DNA from: Candidatus Parcubacteria bacterium
GTDB lineage: Bacteria; Patescibacteriota; Minisyncoccia; UBA6257; 2-01-FULL-56-20
Length of the DNA stretch: 41,943 bases
Reading direction: 5' to 3'
Assembly (NCBI GenBank): GCA_003599135.1
Contig: QZIV01000016.1
Span: 1 to 41,943, forward strand
Shown here: positions 8,092-16,234 of the stretch, piece after piece
Position numbering within the stretch: position 1 is the first letter of the stretch
How the letters are laid out: each line of letters opens with the position of its first letter
The notes under the pieces: generated by a model
Databases searched by the model: none
The model's input: only the letters and a program-made list of their open reading frames with translations
Told to the model about the DNA's origin: nothing
Position numbers and translations under genes: made by a program

Positions 8092-10770
8092 ATGAATAAA
8101 AACTTTCACACAATACCGCCGTCAGAGGTCTTTAATGCATTAAAGACCGGCGAGCGAGGTTTGAGCGAAGAAGAAGCGGGACGGCGGCTTCAAGAATACG
8201 GCCCAAACAAGCTACCGGAAGCAAAAGCCGACGGCCTTACGGTAATTTTCCTACGCCAATTCCAAAGTCCGCTGATTTACATTCTTCTTGCGGCGAGCAC
8301 GGTTGTTTTTGCGATGGGAGAAACCATAGACGGATCAATCATTCTTGCCGTGCTTTTCTTCAACGCCATTATTGGGACAATCCAAGAAGGCAGGGCACAA
8401 AACACACTTCGGGCACTCAAGAAATTCGTGGAGACGAAAGCGACCGTGCTCCGCGAAGGCAAAGAACTTATTGTCTCCGACAGCGAAGTGGTGCCCGGCG
8501 ACGTCATTATCTTGCAAGAGGGCGAAAAAGTGTCTGCAGATGCGCGGATTATTGCCGCCACTAATCTCAAAATTGACGAGGCGGCGCTCACCGGCGAATC
8601 CGAGCCGGTACGTAAAATTGCCGACACTCTGGAGAAGGGTGACCTGCCAACTGCGGAACAGAAAAACATGGTTTTCAAGGGCACGCATATTCTTGCGGGA
8701 AACGGCAAAGCAATCGTGGTAGCAACGGGCATTGAGACGGTAATTGGAAAAATTTCAAGGGAGATCGCGGCAATTGATACTGAAATTCCTCTCAAGACGA
8801 ACATCCGTTATCTTTCACGGCTGATTATTATCACCGTTGCAAGTATCAGCACTTTGTTGTTTTTACTTGGCATTGTTTCAGGAAAATCGATAAAAGAAAT
8901 GTTCACTACCGTGGTTTCGCTTTCGGTTTCGATTATTCCTGAAGGGCTTCCTATCGTGATGACACTTGTTTTAGCGACGGGAGTATGGAGGATGTCAAAG
9001 CGCAACGTCTTGGTAAAAAAGCTTCAGGCCGTGGAAGCATTGGGACAAGCCCGCATTATCGCGGTTGATAAAACAGGCACCATTACCAAAAATGAGATGG
9101 TAATCCAGAAAGTATATGTAGACGGAAAGTTTTTTGAAGTTGGGGGCGTCGGCTATGAACCGAAAGGAGAAATCCAATTAAATGGAGATGCGATTGATTC
9201 GGTTAACCACTCGGAGCTTCTTTTCGCGGGAAAAATTGCGGCTTTTTGCGCCAATGCCCGCGTGCTTTTTTCGGAAGAAGAAAAAATTTGGCGCGTTGCC
9301 GGCGACCCGACCGAAGCGGCGATGTTGGTGCTTTCCAGTAAACTCGGCTTTCACAAAGATGATTTGGAGCGAGAATCGCCGCTTGTTAGCGAAATTCCGT
9401 TTGACTATAAACTTAAATATCATGCAACAATTCACCGATTTGACGGCAAAAAGTTTTTAGCTGTTGTCGGCGCACCGGAGATAACTCTCGGTCTTTCGCA
9501 GAAGGTATGGCATGGCGGTAAAAGTCATCATTTATCAAAAGAAGGGAAGCAAGAATTAGAATCTGTTTTTCTTTCTATGTCGCGGGAAGGGTTGAGGGTT
9601 GTCGCGTTAGCTGAAACCAGCGACGCGCCGGAAATGCTTGCGCCCGAAGAGATAAAATCGCTTACCTTTGTGGGATTTTTTGGCATGAAAGACGCGCTTC
9701 GGGGAGAGGTGCCAGATGCTATGCAAAAAGCGGCTTCCGCCGGTATTCGAGTGGTGATGATCACGGGGGATCATAAAGTTACGGCGCAAGCAATCGCCAA
9801 AGAAGCCGGTATTTATCGAGACGGGGATACCATTCTTACGGGGCAAGATATTGACACTTTTTCCAATGCCGAGCTTTCCGAGAAATTGGCTAAAACTTCG
9901 GTATTTGCGCGAGTAACACCGGAACACAAATTGAGAATTATCAAGGCGTATAAGGTGCGCGGGGAAGTTGTCGCTATGACCGGAGATGGCGTCAACGACG
10001 CCCCCTCGCTTGTCGCCGCCGACCTTGGCGTGGCCATGGGGCATATTGGCACAGAGGTGGCAAAAGAGGCCTCGGATATTGTGCTTCTTGATGATAATTT
10101 CGGGAGTATCGTATCAGCCGTGGAAGAAGGAAGAAGTATTTATAAAACGATTAAAAAAGTAATTCTCTATCTCTTTTCCACAAGTTGGGGAGAGGTCATG
10201 ACCATAATCGGCGCGCTTCTTTTGGGGTATCCTTTGCCACTTTTGCCGGCGCATATTATTTGGCTCAATTTTGTTACTGATCCTTTTCTTGACGCGGCGC
10301 TGGCCATGGAGCCGAAAGAAGAAGGATTGTTGCGTGGCAACTTCGAGCGGCCTAAAAAATATCTTGTCGACAAACTTATGGTGCAGAGAATGTTGGTCAT
10401 GGCTATCCCCATGATGATCGGAACGCTGTTTCTTTTCAGAGGATATTTTGAAAATGATCTTGCCAAGGCTTGGACAATTTCACTCACCACGCTTGCGGTA
10501 TTCCAATGGTTCAACGCTTGGAATTGTCGGCACGAATCAAAATCCATTTTCCAGATGAATCCGTTCTCGAACAAGTTTCTGATCGGAGCAACGAGTACGG
10601 TCATCGCGCTTCAACTTTTTGCCGTGTATAGTCCAGTAATGCAAAAGTTGCTCCGCACGGTTCCGCTCGAAACATCCGAATGGACAGTCATATTTGTCGT
10701 CGCCACGTCTATCATCCTTGTCGAGGAAGTACGTAAGTTTTTCTATCGCAGAAATCTTCCTGAGAAGTGA
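8092..10770 (+). CDS. cation-transporting P-type ATPase (P2-type, HAD family)
   Basis: The ATG at 8092 begins an 892-residue protein; the open frame extends upstream but lacks family similarity there. In order: cation-ATPase N-domain (residues 1-75), TGES of the actuator domain (about 168), PEGLP in M4, the phosphorylated Asp in DKTGTIT (D326), the nucleotide-binding domain, TGDGVNDAP (about 630), and a C-terminal membrane block with NFVTDPFLDAALAMEP in M6. PEGLP is typical of Ca2+ and Na+/K+ type (P2) pumps, but the M6 motif differs from SERCA, so the ion is uncertain. Base composition appears more A/T-rich than in the neighbours. A leader of up to 140 nt separates it from glgA; no clear Shine-Dalgarno precedes the ATG. 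Confidence 0.9.
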   Translation: MNKNFHTIPPSEVFNALKTGERGLSEEEAGRRLQEYGPNKLPEAKADGLTVIFLRQFQSPLIYILLAASTVVFAMGETIDGSIILAVLFFNAIIGTIQEGRAQNTLRALKKFVETKATVLREGKELIVSDSEVVPGDVIILQEGEKVSADARIIAATNLKIDEAALTGESEPVRKIADTLEKGDLPTAEQKNMVFKGTHILAGNGKAIVVATGIETVIGKISREIAAIDTEIPLKTNIRYLSRLIIITVASISTLLFLLGIVSGKSIKEMFTTVVSLSVSIIPEGLPIVMTLVLATGVWRMSKRNVLVKKLQAVEALGQARIIAVDKTGTITKNEMVIQKVYVDGKFFEVGGVGYEPKGEIQLNGDAIDSVNHSELLFAGKIAAFCANARVLFSEEEKIWRVAGDPTEAAMLVLSSKLGFHKDDLERESPLVSEIPFDYKLKYHATIHRFDGKKFLAVVGAPEITLGLSQKVWHGGKSHHLSKEGKQELESVFLSMSREGLRVVALAETSDAPEMLAPEEIKSLTFVGFFGMKDALRGEVPDAMQKAASAGIRVVMITGDHKVTAQAIAKEAGIYRDGDTILTGQDIDTFSNAELSEKLAKTSVFARVTPEHKLRIIKAYKVRGEVVAMTGDGVNDAPSLVAADLGVAMGHIGTEVAKEASDIVLLDDNFGSIVSAVEEGRSIYKTIKKVILYLFSTSWGEVMTIIGALLLGYPLPLLPAHIIWLNFVTDPFLDAALAMEPKEEGLLRGNFERPKKYLVDKLMVQRMLVMAIPMMIGTLFLFRGYFENDLAKAWTISLTTLAVFQWFNAWNCRHESKSIFQMNPFSNKFLIGATSTVIALQLFAVYSPVMQKLLRTVPLETSEWTVIFVVATSIILVEEVRKFFYRRNLPEK

Positions 10771-10804
10771 GTTGAAATGACGAGCGGGGGTCTTTTCTCG
10801 TCCA

Positions 10805-10813
10805 TGCTACAAT
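10805..10813 (+). promoter_or_regulatory. extended -10 promoter of the 48-codon ORF
   Basis: TGC-TACAAT at 10805-10813, then 6 nt (GACCGC), then ATG at 10820. No -35 box is evident. The predicted transcript starts at the start codon. Confidence 0.55.
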
Positions 10814-10819
10814 GACCGC

Positions 10820-10966
10820 ATGGATGTTATAGGAGGGCTTCTTGTTCTATTCGTCATCGGCTTTCTTCTCTTCCACGACCCGGGAAAGAGCGGAGGGTAT
10901 AAAAATAAGGACAAGGACGGGAAAGGTAAATCGGGCGATAGAAAAGGTGGAGGCGGGCATCGATAA
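10820..10966 (+). CDS. small single-span membrane protein with basic Gly/Lys tail (48 residues)
   Basis: An ATG directly downstream of an extended -10 box opens a 48-codon frame ending with TAA at 10964-10966. The product has one hydrophobic segment (GGLLVLFVIGFLLF, residues 5-18) and a strongly polar tail rich in Lys, Asp and Gly. It has the look of a small membrane peptide with a cytoplasmic or surface-exposed charged tail. It precedes the DUF167/obgE pair by 22 nt and may be co-transcribed with them. No family is recognised; the support is the promoter, start and composition. Confidence 0.5.
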   Translation: MDVIGGLLVLFVIGFLLFHDPGKSGGYKNKDKDGKGKSGDRKGGGGHR

Positions 10967-10988
10967 ACCCTGACGGAGGCCCCGAGCC

Positions 10989-11210
10989 GTGAAAATCTTC
11001 GTCAAAGTAAAACCGCGTTCGAAGAAAGACGGCGTTCTCAAGATAGACACCGCCCACTTCGAAGTTCGGACCACGTCCCCTTCTCGAGAAGGGAGAGCGA
11101 ATGCGTCCGTGATAGAGGCGCTCGCGCGACGGCTCGGCGTTCCCAAGTCAAAAATCGAAATTATCGCCGGATCGAAATCCAGACAAAAAGTATTCGAAAT
11201 TCTTGAATAA
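10989..11210 (+). CDS. DUF167 / YggU-family protein
   Basis: The 73-residue product begins at a GTG preceded by GGAGG about 9 nt upstream, a clear ribosome-binding site. The sequence matches the DUF167 (UPF0235) pattern: V-KV-PRSKKD at the N-terminus, a central REGRAN stretch (family: G-AN), LARRLGVPKSKIEIIAGSKSRQK near the C-terminus. The family is small, conserved in bacteria, archaea and eukaryotes, and has no established reaction. Its TAA overlaps the obgE ATG by one base (TAATG), so translation is likely coupled. Confidence 0.85.
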   Translation: MKIFVKVKPRSKKDGVLKIDTAHFEVRTTSPSREGRANASVIEALARRLGVPKSKIEIIAGSKSRQKVFEILE

Positions 11211-12232
11211 TGTTGATCGACGATATCAAAATCAAAATCTCCGCGGGATCCGGCGGCAGGGGCGCCGTGGCGTTTAACAGGAACATGAAAAGCCTTGGAC
11301 CCACGGGAGCCTCGGGCGGCAAAGGCGGGAGCGTGTACGGCGAGGGCATTTCGGATATAAGCGCTCTCGGGCAGTTTCGTTTCAAAAAAGAATTCGAGGC
11401 GGAAAACGGCGGGAACGGCCAAGGACAGTTCCGCGACGGCAAGGACGGCGCGGACCTCGTTCTGAAGCTCCCCGTGGGAACCACGATCCATAACGTGACG
11501 ACCGGCAGCGTAACCGAGATCCGAAAGATCGGCGAGCGCATACTGTTAGCCAAGGGCGGCATCGGCGGACGCGGCAACTTTCATTTCCGTTCCTCCCGCA
11601 ACACAACGCCCACGCAATTCCAAGGAGGGCGACCCGGCGAAGCGTTCGATGTGCGGCTCGAACTTAAACTCATAGCGGACGTCGGATTCGTGGGCCTTCC
11701 GAATGTCGGGAAATCGAGTATGCTGAACCGCCTCACGAACGCGAGGAGCAAGGTGGCGAACTATCCTTTTACGACGCTCGAGCCAAACCTCGGCGCTTAT
11801 TATGAACTTATTCTCGCTGACATTCCCGGGATTATTGAGGGGTCTTCGACCGGCCGGGGCCTCGGCATACAATTCCTCCGCCACATCGAGCGCACGCGCA
11901 TACTTTTCCATTTTATTTCTTCGGAATCCCTCGATCCAGGAAAAGATTATAAGACGATCCGCAGAGAACTCGGCGCATACAATAAGAAGTTACTCGACAA
12001 GCCCGAATATCTGTTCCTCTCAAAGAGCGATCTCGCGGATAAGGCGACGCTCAAAGAAAAATTAGAAGTGCTCAGAAAAATTCACCCCCACACCAAACGA
12101 GAAGCAGCACAATTCGGGCATGACACTTCACGTTCTGGTGTGGGGGTAAATCCGCGCGTTGTCGCCGTCTCCCTGCGCGACTCCGGAAGCGTAAAGAAGT
12201 TGGAGAAAATCCTGAACGACATAAAGTCCTAA
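11210..12232 (+). CDS. obgE: Obg-family GTPase (ribosome assembly) with a palindromic in-frame insertion
   Basis: The 340-residue product has the Gly-rich Obg fold (about 1-157; GGSGGRG, GGKGG, KGGIGGRGN) and the G domain: G1 GLPNVGKSSM, switch region YPFTTLEPNLG, G3 DIPGIIEG, G4 as SKSD instead of NKxD, and G5 in VVAVSL. Obg binds the large ribosomal subunit and helps its assembly. The C-terminal OCT domain is absent. Residues about 292-313, between the G4 helix and G5, are encoded by a 64-nt hairpin and have no counterpart expected in the family. The start overlaps the DUF167 stop (TAATG). Confidence 0.93.
   Translation: MLIDDIKIKISAGSGGRGAVAFNRNMKSLGPTGASGGKGGSVYGEGISDISALGQFRFKKEFEAENGGNGQGQFRDGKDGADLVLKLPVGTTIHNVTTGSVTEIRKIGERILLAKGGIGGRGNFHFRSSRNTTPTQFQGGRPGEAFDVRLELKLIADVGFVGLPNVGKSSMLNRLTNARSKVANYPFTTLEPNLGAYYELILADIPGIIEGSSTGRGLGIQFLRHIERTRILFHFISSESLDPGKDYKTIRRELGAYNKKLLDKPEYLFLSKSDLADKATLKEKLEVLRKIHPHTKREAAQFGHDTSRSGVGVNPRVVAVSLRDSGSVKKLEKILNDIKS
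12084..12147 (+). repeat. palindromic element inside obgE
   Basis: A 12-bp perfect inverted repeat (12084-12095 with 12136-12147, core CCCCCACACC/GGTGTGGGGG) continues, after a one-base bulge, with AACG/CGTT and GAAG/CTTC around a 21-nt loop, about 20 bp of stem in all. It is translated in frame as part of ObgE, at a point between G4 and G5 where family members have a short connection. It resembles the palindromic elements that enter coding genes in Rickettsia. No second copy was found in this window. Confidence 0.7.
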
Positions 12233-12238
12233 TGGGAA

Positions 12239-12268
12239 TTGGACTTTTGGAATAAGTCCCCGTATAAT
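12239..12268 (+). promoter_or_regulatory. promoter of typA
   Basis: TTGGAC at 12239-12244, 18-nt spacer, TATAAT at 12263-12268. The spacer contains a GGACTT/AAGTCC inverted repeat (12241-12259) that overlaps the -35 region. The predicted start of transcription is near 12275, about 93 nt before the typA ATG. Confidence 0.55.
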
Positions 12269-12284
12269 GAGGTTTCATGTCTGC

Positions 12285-12305
12285 GGCCCGACGGGCCTAT
12301 TTTTT
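12285..12305 (+). terminator. short GC hairpin plus T-run in the obgE-typA gap
   Basis: GGCCC (12285-12289), three-base loop, GGGCC (12293-12297), then TATTTTTT. It can end transcripts from obgE, but it lies just downstream of the predicted typA promoter, so it could also act as an attenuator of typA. A 5-bp stem is short for a strong terminator. Confidence 0.45.
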
Positions 12306-12312
12306 ATCTACA

Positions 12313-12342
12313 ATGGAAATCAGAAACACCCTCCTTCGCTAA
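12313..12342 (+). CDS. possible nine-codon leader ORF before typA
   Basis: ATG at 12313 encodes MEIRNTLLR and stops at 12342. Its first five codons give MEIRN, the same as the TypA N-terminus 55 nt downstream (MEIRNIAI), and the DNA is similar there. This may be a partial duplication of the start region rather than a functional leader peptide. A TACAAT overlaps the ATG; no Shine-Dalgarno is seen. Confidence 0.25.
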   Translation: MEIRNTLLR

Positions 12343-12367
12343 AAGCTTCGGCGGGCAAGTCGCTCAT

Positions 12368-14182
12368 ATGGAAATAAGAAATATAGCTATAATCGCTCAT
12401 GTTGATCACGGCAAAACGACTTTGACCGATGCTTTGATGCGCCAGACCGGCGTATTCAAAGAAGGGGCTTCGATGGACTCGAACGAGCTTGAACTCGAGC
12501 GGGGAATCACGATCTATTCGAAAAACGGCTCGATCATATACCCTTCGATAAACTCAGGGTCGGGGCGAGCCCCGACAAAAATAAATATCGTCGACACTCC
12601 CGGCCACGCCGATTTCGGGTCGGAAGTGGAACGGGTGCTCCGTTCGATCGACTCCGTGCTTCTCGTCGTGGATGCGCAGGAAGGCCCGATGCCGCAGACT
12701 CGTTTCGTTTTAAAAAAATCCCTGGAGCTGGGGTTAAAACCGATCGTCGTAATCAATAAAATAGACAAATCGGCTGCGGATCCGGCACGAACGGAAGAAC
12801 AAGTGCTCGAACTTTTTTTGGAACTCGGCGCGAACGAAAGCCAGGCGTACTTTCCGGTCGTTTACACTATTGGCCGAGAGGGAATAGCGAAACTCAAACT
12901 TAAGGATGATTCCAAAGATCTCACTCCTCTCTTAGAGACGATCTTGAAGCATGTCCCCTGCGCGTCGTCCGAGGCGCTCAGGGATATGCCCCTGCGATTC
13001 CAGCCGTTCAATCTTGCCTATGACAATTTCATGGGGCGCATGGCGGTGGGGCGGGTGTATGAAGGAGTTCTCCGAGCCGGCGAGAACGTGTTCATCAAAA
13101 AACCTGATGGCGCCACCCGCTCCGGCAAGCTCGCAAAAGTTTTCACATTCAGCGGGTTGGAGCGAGTGGATTCCACGGAAATCAACGCGGGCGACATCGC
13201 GCTTATCGCCGGAATCCCCGATATCGATATCGGGGAGACGGTGACAACGGACGAGGAAGCGGCTCCGCTTCCGGCGATCGCCATAGACGAGCCGACTATC
13301 ACTCTCAACTTTTTGGCTAATAACTCCCCTTTTATGGGACGCGAAGGCAAACATGTAACATCTCGTGAACTGCGGGGGTATCTGGAACGGGAACTCGAAG
13401 TAAACGTCGGTTTGCGAGTGGACTTTGCGTCAACGGACGCGTTTCAAGTCTTCGGCCGCGGGGAACTACACATCGCCATACTTCTTGAGAACATGCGCCG
13501 CGCCGGATACGAAGTGCAAATCTCCCAGCCGAAAGTCATTATCCGCGAAGTTGATGGAGTCAAACTTGAACCTTTTGAAGAAGTCGTGATTGACGCGCCG
13601 CAGGAATACCAGGGCACGATCATCGAGCGCCTCGGCTCGCGCGCGTTCGTTCTAAAAAACATCATCCAGCACGGCGACATCATGCGGCTCACACTTCACG
13701 GCCCCACGCGCGGACTCCTGGGATACAAGAACCAGTTTGTCATAGACACGAAGGGCGAGGGCATCCTCTCCGCGCGCGTTTTGGGATTCAAGCCGCACGC
13801 GGGGGAAATCCGCAAGCGGACCGTGGGCTCGATGGTTTCTATGGCGACCGGCAAAGCCCTCGGCTATTCCCTGTGGGGTCTCCAGGAACGAGGAGTTCTC
13901 TACATCGGCCCGGGAACGGAAGTGTACGCAGGCCAGGTCATCGGCAACGCCGCCAAAGGCCACGACATGGACGTGAATCCAACGAAAGGCAAGCAGCTTA
14001 CCAACATGCGAGCATCGGGTTCCGATGAGGCGATCGAACTTACGCCGCCCTTCGGACTCACGATCGAGCGTGGGCTCGAAATCATGGCCGAGGACGAATA
14101 CCTGGAAATTACTCCGAAAAGCGTGCGTCTGCGAAAACAATTTTTAACGAAGGCAGACCGAGCGAAGGCCGGATTGAAATAA
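12368..14182 (+). CDS. typA: translational GTPase TypA/BipA
   Basis: The ATG at 12368 gives 604 residues, matching the usual 600-615. The G domain has AHVDHGKTTLTDALM (G1), RGITI (G2), DTPGHADFG (G3), and NKIDK (G4). Domain II, the EF-G-like domains III/V, and the BipA-specific C-terminal domain (GLQERGVLYIGPGTEVYAGQVIG, then NPTKGKQLTNMRASGSDEA) follow. TypA is a ribosome-binding GTPase involved in ribosome assembly and in stress and cold responses. The upstream open frame is not conserved and includes the hairpin, so this start is preferred. It has its own predicted promoter and a convergent terminator downstream. Confidence 0.95.
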   Translation: MEIRNIAIIAHVDHGKTTLTDALMRQTGVFKEGASMDSNELELERGITIYSKNGSIIYPSINSGSGRAPTKINIVDTPGHADFGSEVERVLRSIDSVLLVVDAQEGPMPQTRFVLKKSLELGLKPIVVINKIDKSAADPARTEEQVLELFLELGANESQAYFPVVYTIGREGIAKLKLKDDSKDLTPLLETILKHVPCASSEALRDMPLRFQPFNLAYDNFMGRMAVGRVYEGVLRAGENVFIKKPDGATRSGKLAKVFTFSGLERVDSTEINAGDIALIAGIPDIDIGETVTTDEEAAPLPAIAIDEPTITLNFLANNSPFMGREGKHVTSRELRGYLERELEVNVGLRVDFASTDAFQVFGRGELHIAILLENMRRAGYEVQISQPKVIIREVDGVKLEPFEEVVIDAPQEYQGTIIERLGSRAFVLKNIIQHGDIMRLTLHGPTRGLLGYKNQFVIDTKGEGILSARVLGFKPHAGEIRKRTVGSMVSMATGKALGYSLWGLQERGVLYIGPGTEVYAGQVIGNAAKGHDMDVNPTKGKQLTNMRASGSDEAIELTPPFGLTIERGLEIMAEDEYLEITPKSVRLRKQFLTKADRAKAGLK

Positions 14183-14223
14183 CTCTCTGCTCGAACCTCG
14201 GCGCTTATGAAAACTTTCAAACG

Positions 14224-14252
14224 CACTATCCCCGCTCTAGGCGGGGATAGTG
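14224..14252. terminator. strong bidirectional hairpin between typA and a convergent gene
   Basis: A perfect 12-bp inverted repeat, CACTATCCCCGC with GCGGGGATAGTG around a 5-nt TCTAG loop, in the 99-nt gap between the ends of two convergent genes. Neither side has a clean T-run, so its termination strength is uncertain, but its position argues for a shared terminator. Confidence 0.6.
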
Positions 14253-14281
14253 GTTAAGTCAGAAAGCCAGGAAGAGACGTT

Positions 14282-15514
14282 TTACGGATTCGTCGTGAAC
14301 GATTGCTGGGTTGAAGTCGAAACGTTTGCCGACGCATCAGCAGATTCAATCACGAAGAAGTAGGTTGTGCTTGCGTTTAATCCCGTAAGACCGAGCGCAT
14401 GACTCGTCGCAAGAGTCGTAATGCTTACTTGAAGCGTACTTGTGCTTGCGATATCAATCGGATTTGTGGTCCCGTAGTACACCTTACTGGTTGCCGACTC
14501 GTTCGTTGTCCACGAAATCGTAGCTGTGGTCGATGCCGCGGACGTTCCGATCGAAGAGATCGCCGGCGGTGTGGCATCAACTGCTATTGTCGTGAATGTC
14601 TGATCGGACGAAGACGCGACATTCCCCGCTCCATCGCGAGATTTTACCTGGTAATGGTACGCCGTCCCCGGCGTTAACCCGGTAAGCGTCTGGGTATGCG
14701 AGACAAGAAGCGCCGCATCAAGTATTGTGCTTGAGCCGTAGGCGGAAGTTAAGTCGTAGAAGACTTGTGAATCCGCCGGCTCGTTCGTAGTCCACGTCAC
14801 AGTCGCCGTACTTGTGGAAGTGCCGACCGCGATCGAAAAGATCGCCGGAGGAGTCACATCTGGGGGAGTCGATGTAGACACGGGAGGTACGATGCCAAGT
14901 TTTTTGGCAATGCCCGGAGGCAATGTTTGGCAGAGAGGGACAATAGGACTCACTCCGCCGTGCTTTCGGAGCCATCCCGGAGCAATCAAGTGTCCCGGCG
15001 GCACGATTGCGCATGGACGGCCTGGAGTGCTCGTCACGGCGACGGCCGCTGATCCGCCGACAGCAGTCGTTTGTGAAACCTCGAAAACAATCGGGGTTTC
15101 TTTTAGTTTCTCATTCAACTTCGCGCGCGTAAGCGGACCGACGATTCCCACGGGACTCAATTTATGCTTCGTCTGAAACCGAATCACCGCCCGAGTGGTT
15201 GCCGCGCCGTAATAGCCGGTGATAAGACCCTCGGGATAAATTTCGGAATCTGCGGCGAGAAGCGCCTGGAGCGTTTGGACTTGGCTTCCCTGGGAACCAG
15301 AGCGAAGCGTGGTCGCGAGCTCTGAAATGACCCCTTGTCTCTGCGCCTGAATCGCTTTTGCCTGCGCTTGAAGATCCTGGAGTTGTTTCTGGAGTTTTAA
15401 GAGAAGCTCGACCTGCGCCTTGACGTTCACCGAAGCGGTCTGTGCCGCGGTGATAGCTGGAATCGCAGTGACAAGAAAAGCGACCAGAGATACAACGGAA
15501 AGTATTTTGCGCAT
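14282..15514 (-). CDS. exported peptidoglycan-binding protein with two fibronectin-III-like domains
   Basis: The ATG at 15514 (MRKILSVVSLVAFLVTA) starts a signal peptide with cleavage near the Ala-rich TAAQT, giving 410 residues. Next come a short coiled coil (residues about 30-65, LLLKLQKQLQDLQAQ), a PG-binding-1 domain (about 70-140, LQALLAADSEIYPEGLITGYYGAATTRAVIRFQ), a Pro-rich linker, and two fibronectin-III/purple-acid-phosphatase-N-like repeats (about 225-315 and 320-410), each with the WTTNEPA/WTTNESA motif. It probably anchors in the cell wall and presents beta-sandwich modules. The PG-binding unit recurs in the protein at 34563-36623. A longer start (15562) would place residues before the signal peptide and is disfavoured. 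Confidence 0.82.
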   Translation of the reverse strand: MRKILSVVSLVAFLVTAIPAITAAQTASVNVKAQVELLLKLQKQLQDLQAQAKAIQAQRQGVISELATTLRSGSQGSQVQTLQALLAADSEIYPEGLITGYYGAATTRAVIRFQTKHKLSPVGIVGPLTRAKLNEKLKETPIVFEVSQTTAVGGSAAVAVTSTPGRPCAIVPPGHLIAPGWLRKHGGVSPIVPLCQTLPPGIAKKLGIVPPVSTSTPPDVTPPAIFSIAVGTSTSTATVTWTTNEPADSQVFYDLTSAYGSSTILDAALLVSHTQTLTGLTPGTAYHYQVKSRDGAGNVASSSDQTFTTIAVDATPPAISSIGTSAASTTATISWTTNESATSKVYYGTTNPIDIASTSTLQVSITTLATSHALGLTGLNASTTYFFVIESADASANVSTSTQQSFTTNP

Positions 15515-15630
15515 TGATTTTTTGTATGTAGTAATCCCTCGACCTTTTGAAGCATGCTGCAACGCACGCCTATGCTATATATGACGAAGAAACAGCGGAA
15601 TACTTACAAGATAAAATCACCCTGGCGAGC

Positions 15631-16221
15631 TCATCGCTGAGCACTTAACGCAAGTCGCTTTCTGCGTACCAAAAGAAAAAGCATGAACGCACCGTTTGAA
15701 AGAACTAGGTAGCTAGGGTAAAGCAATGTTACGAGCGTGAACGCTTCGAGCGCGGGAATCGAAATCGCGAATTTGAGGGAATTCAGAGCGAACGTGGTTG
15801 CAGTCTCTTCGTGCGGTTTATAGAACCCTTTTCGGTACGTCGGAAGAAATCCGAGTATGTCGATTATGATAACGAGGATGACGGAAAACAACGGTTCACC
15901 CGTAACCAACCAAAGGAGAATCGCAATTCCCGCTCCGAAGAGATTCGCCCAATCGAAAAGCACAAAATGCCGGTCGCCTTTTGCGAGCGCGAGAAAAAAT
16001 ATGAGGAAACATACCAGCGCGCTGAAACCTGTTACCCACGATCCCGCGCCGCCTTGTTCGGCCACTTGAGCAAAAAATCCGATGCTCGTGATCACTCCCC
16101 ACACCAACCAGGAAAAAGCGTGCGGCTTCGTCTTGCCTCGGAAGATATTTATAAAGTACGGAACGTAGGCGATGAAAGCGACGACAGTCGCAATCGAGCC
16201 CAGAAGTATTTTATAGGGCAT
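15631..16221 (-). CDS. multi-span membrane protein with PQ-loop-like features
   Basis: The 196-residue protein has about six predicted membrane helices. Two sections, YVPYFINIFRGKTKPHAFSW and FLPTYRKGFYKPHEETA, show the Pro-x-x-x-(N/R)-x5-8-K-P spacing reminiscent of PQ-loop/SWEET-type repeats. That superfamily carries small solutes such as sugars or amino acids, but the substrate here cannot be told. It starts 13 nt downstream of the yceI stop, so the two are probably co-transcribed. The PQ-loop assignment is from pattern only. Confidence 0.6.
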   Translation of the reverse strand: MPYKILLGSIATVVAFIAYVPYFINIFRGKTKPHAFSWLVWGVITSIGFFAQVAEQGGAGSWVTGFSALVCFLIFFLALAKGDRHFVLFDWANLFGAGIAILLWLVTGEPLFSVILVIIIDILGFLPTYRKGFYKPHEETATTFALNSLKFAISIPALEAFTLVTLLYPSYLVLSNGAFMLFLLVRRKRLALSAQR

Positions 16222-16234
16222 CTGGAGGGCCTTC

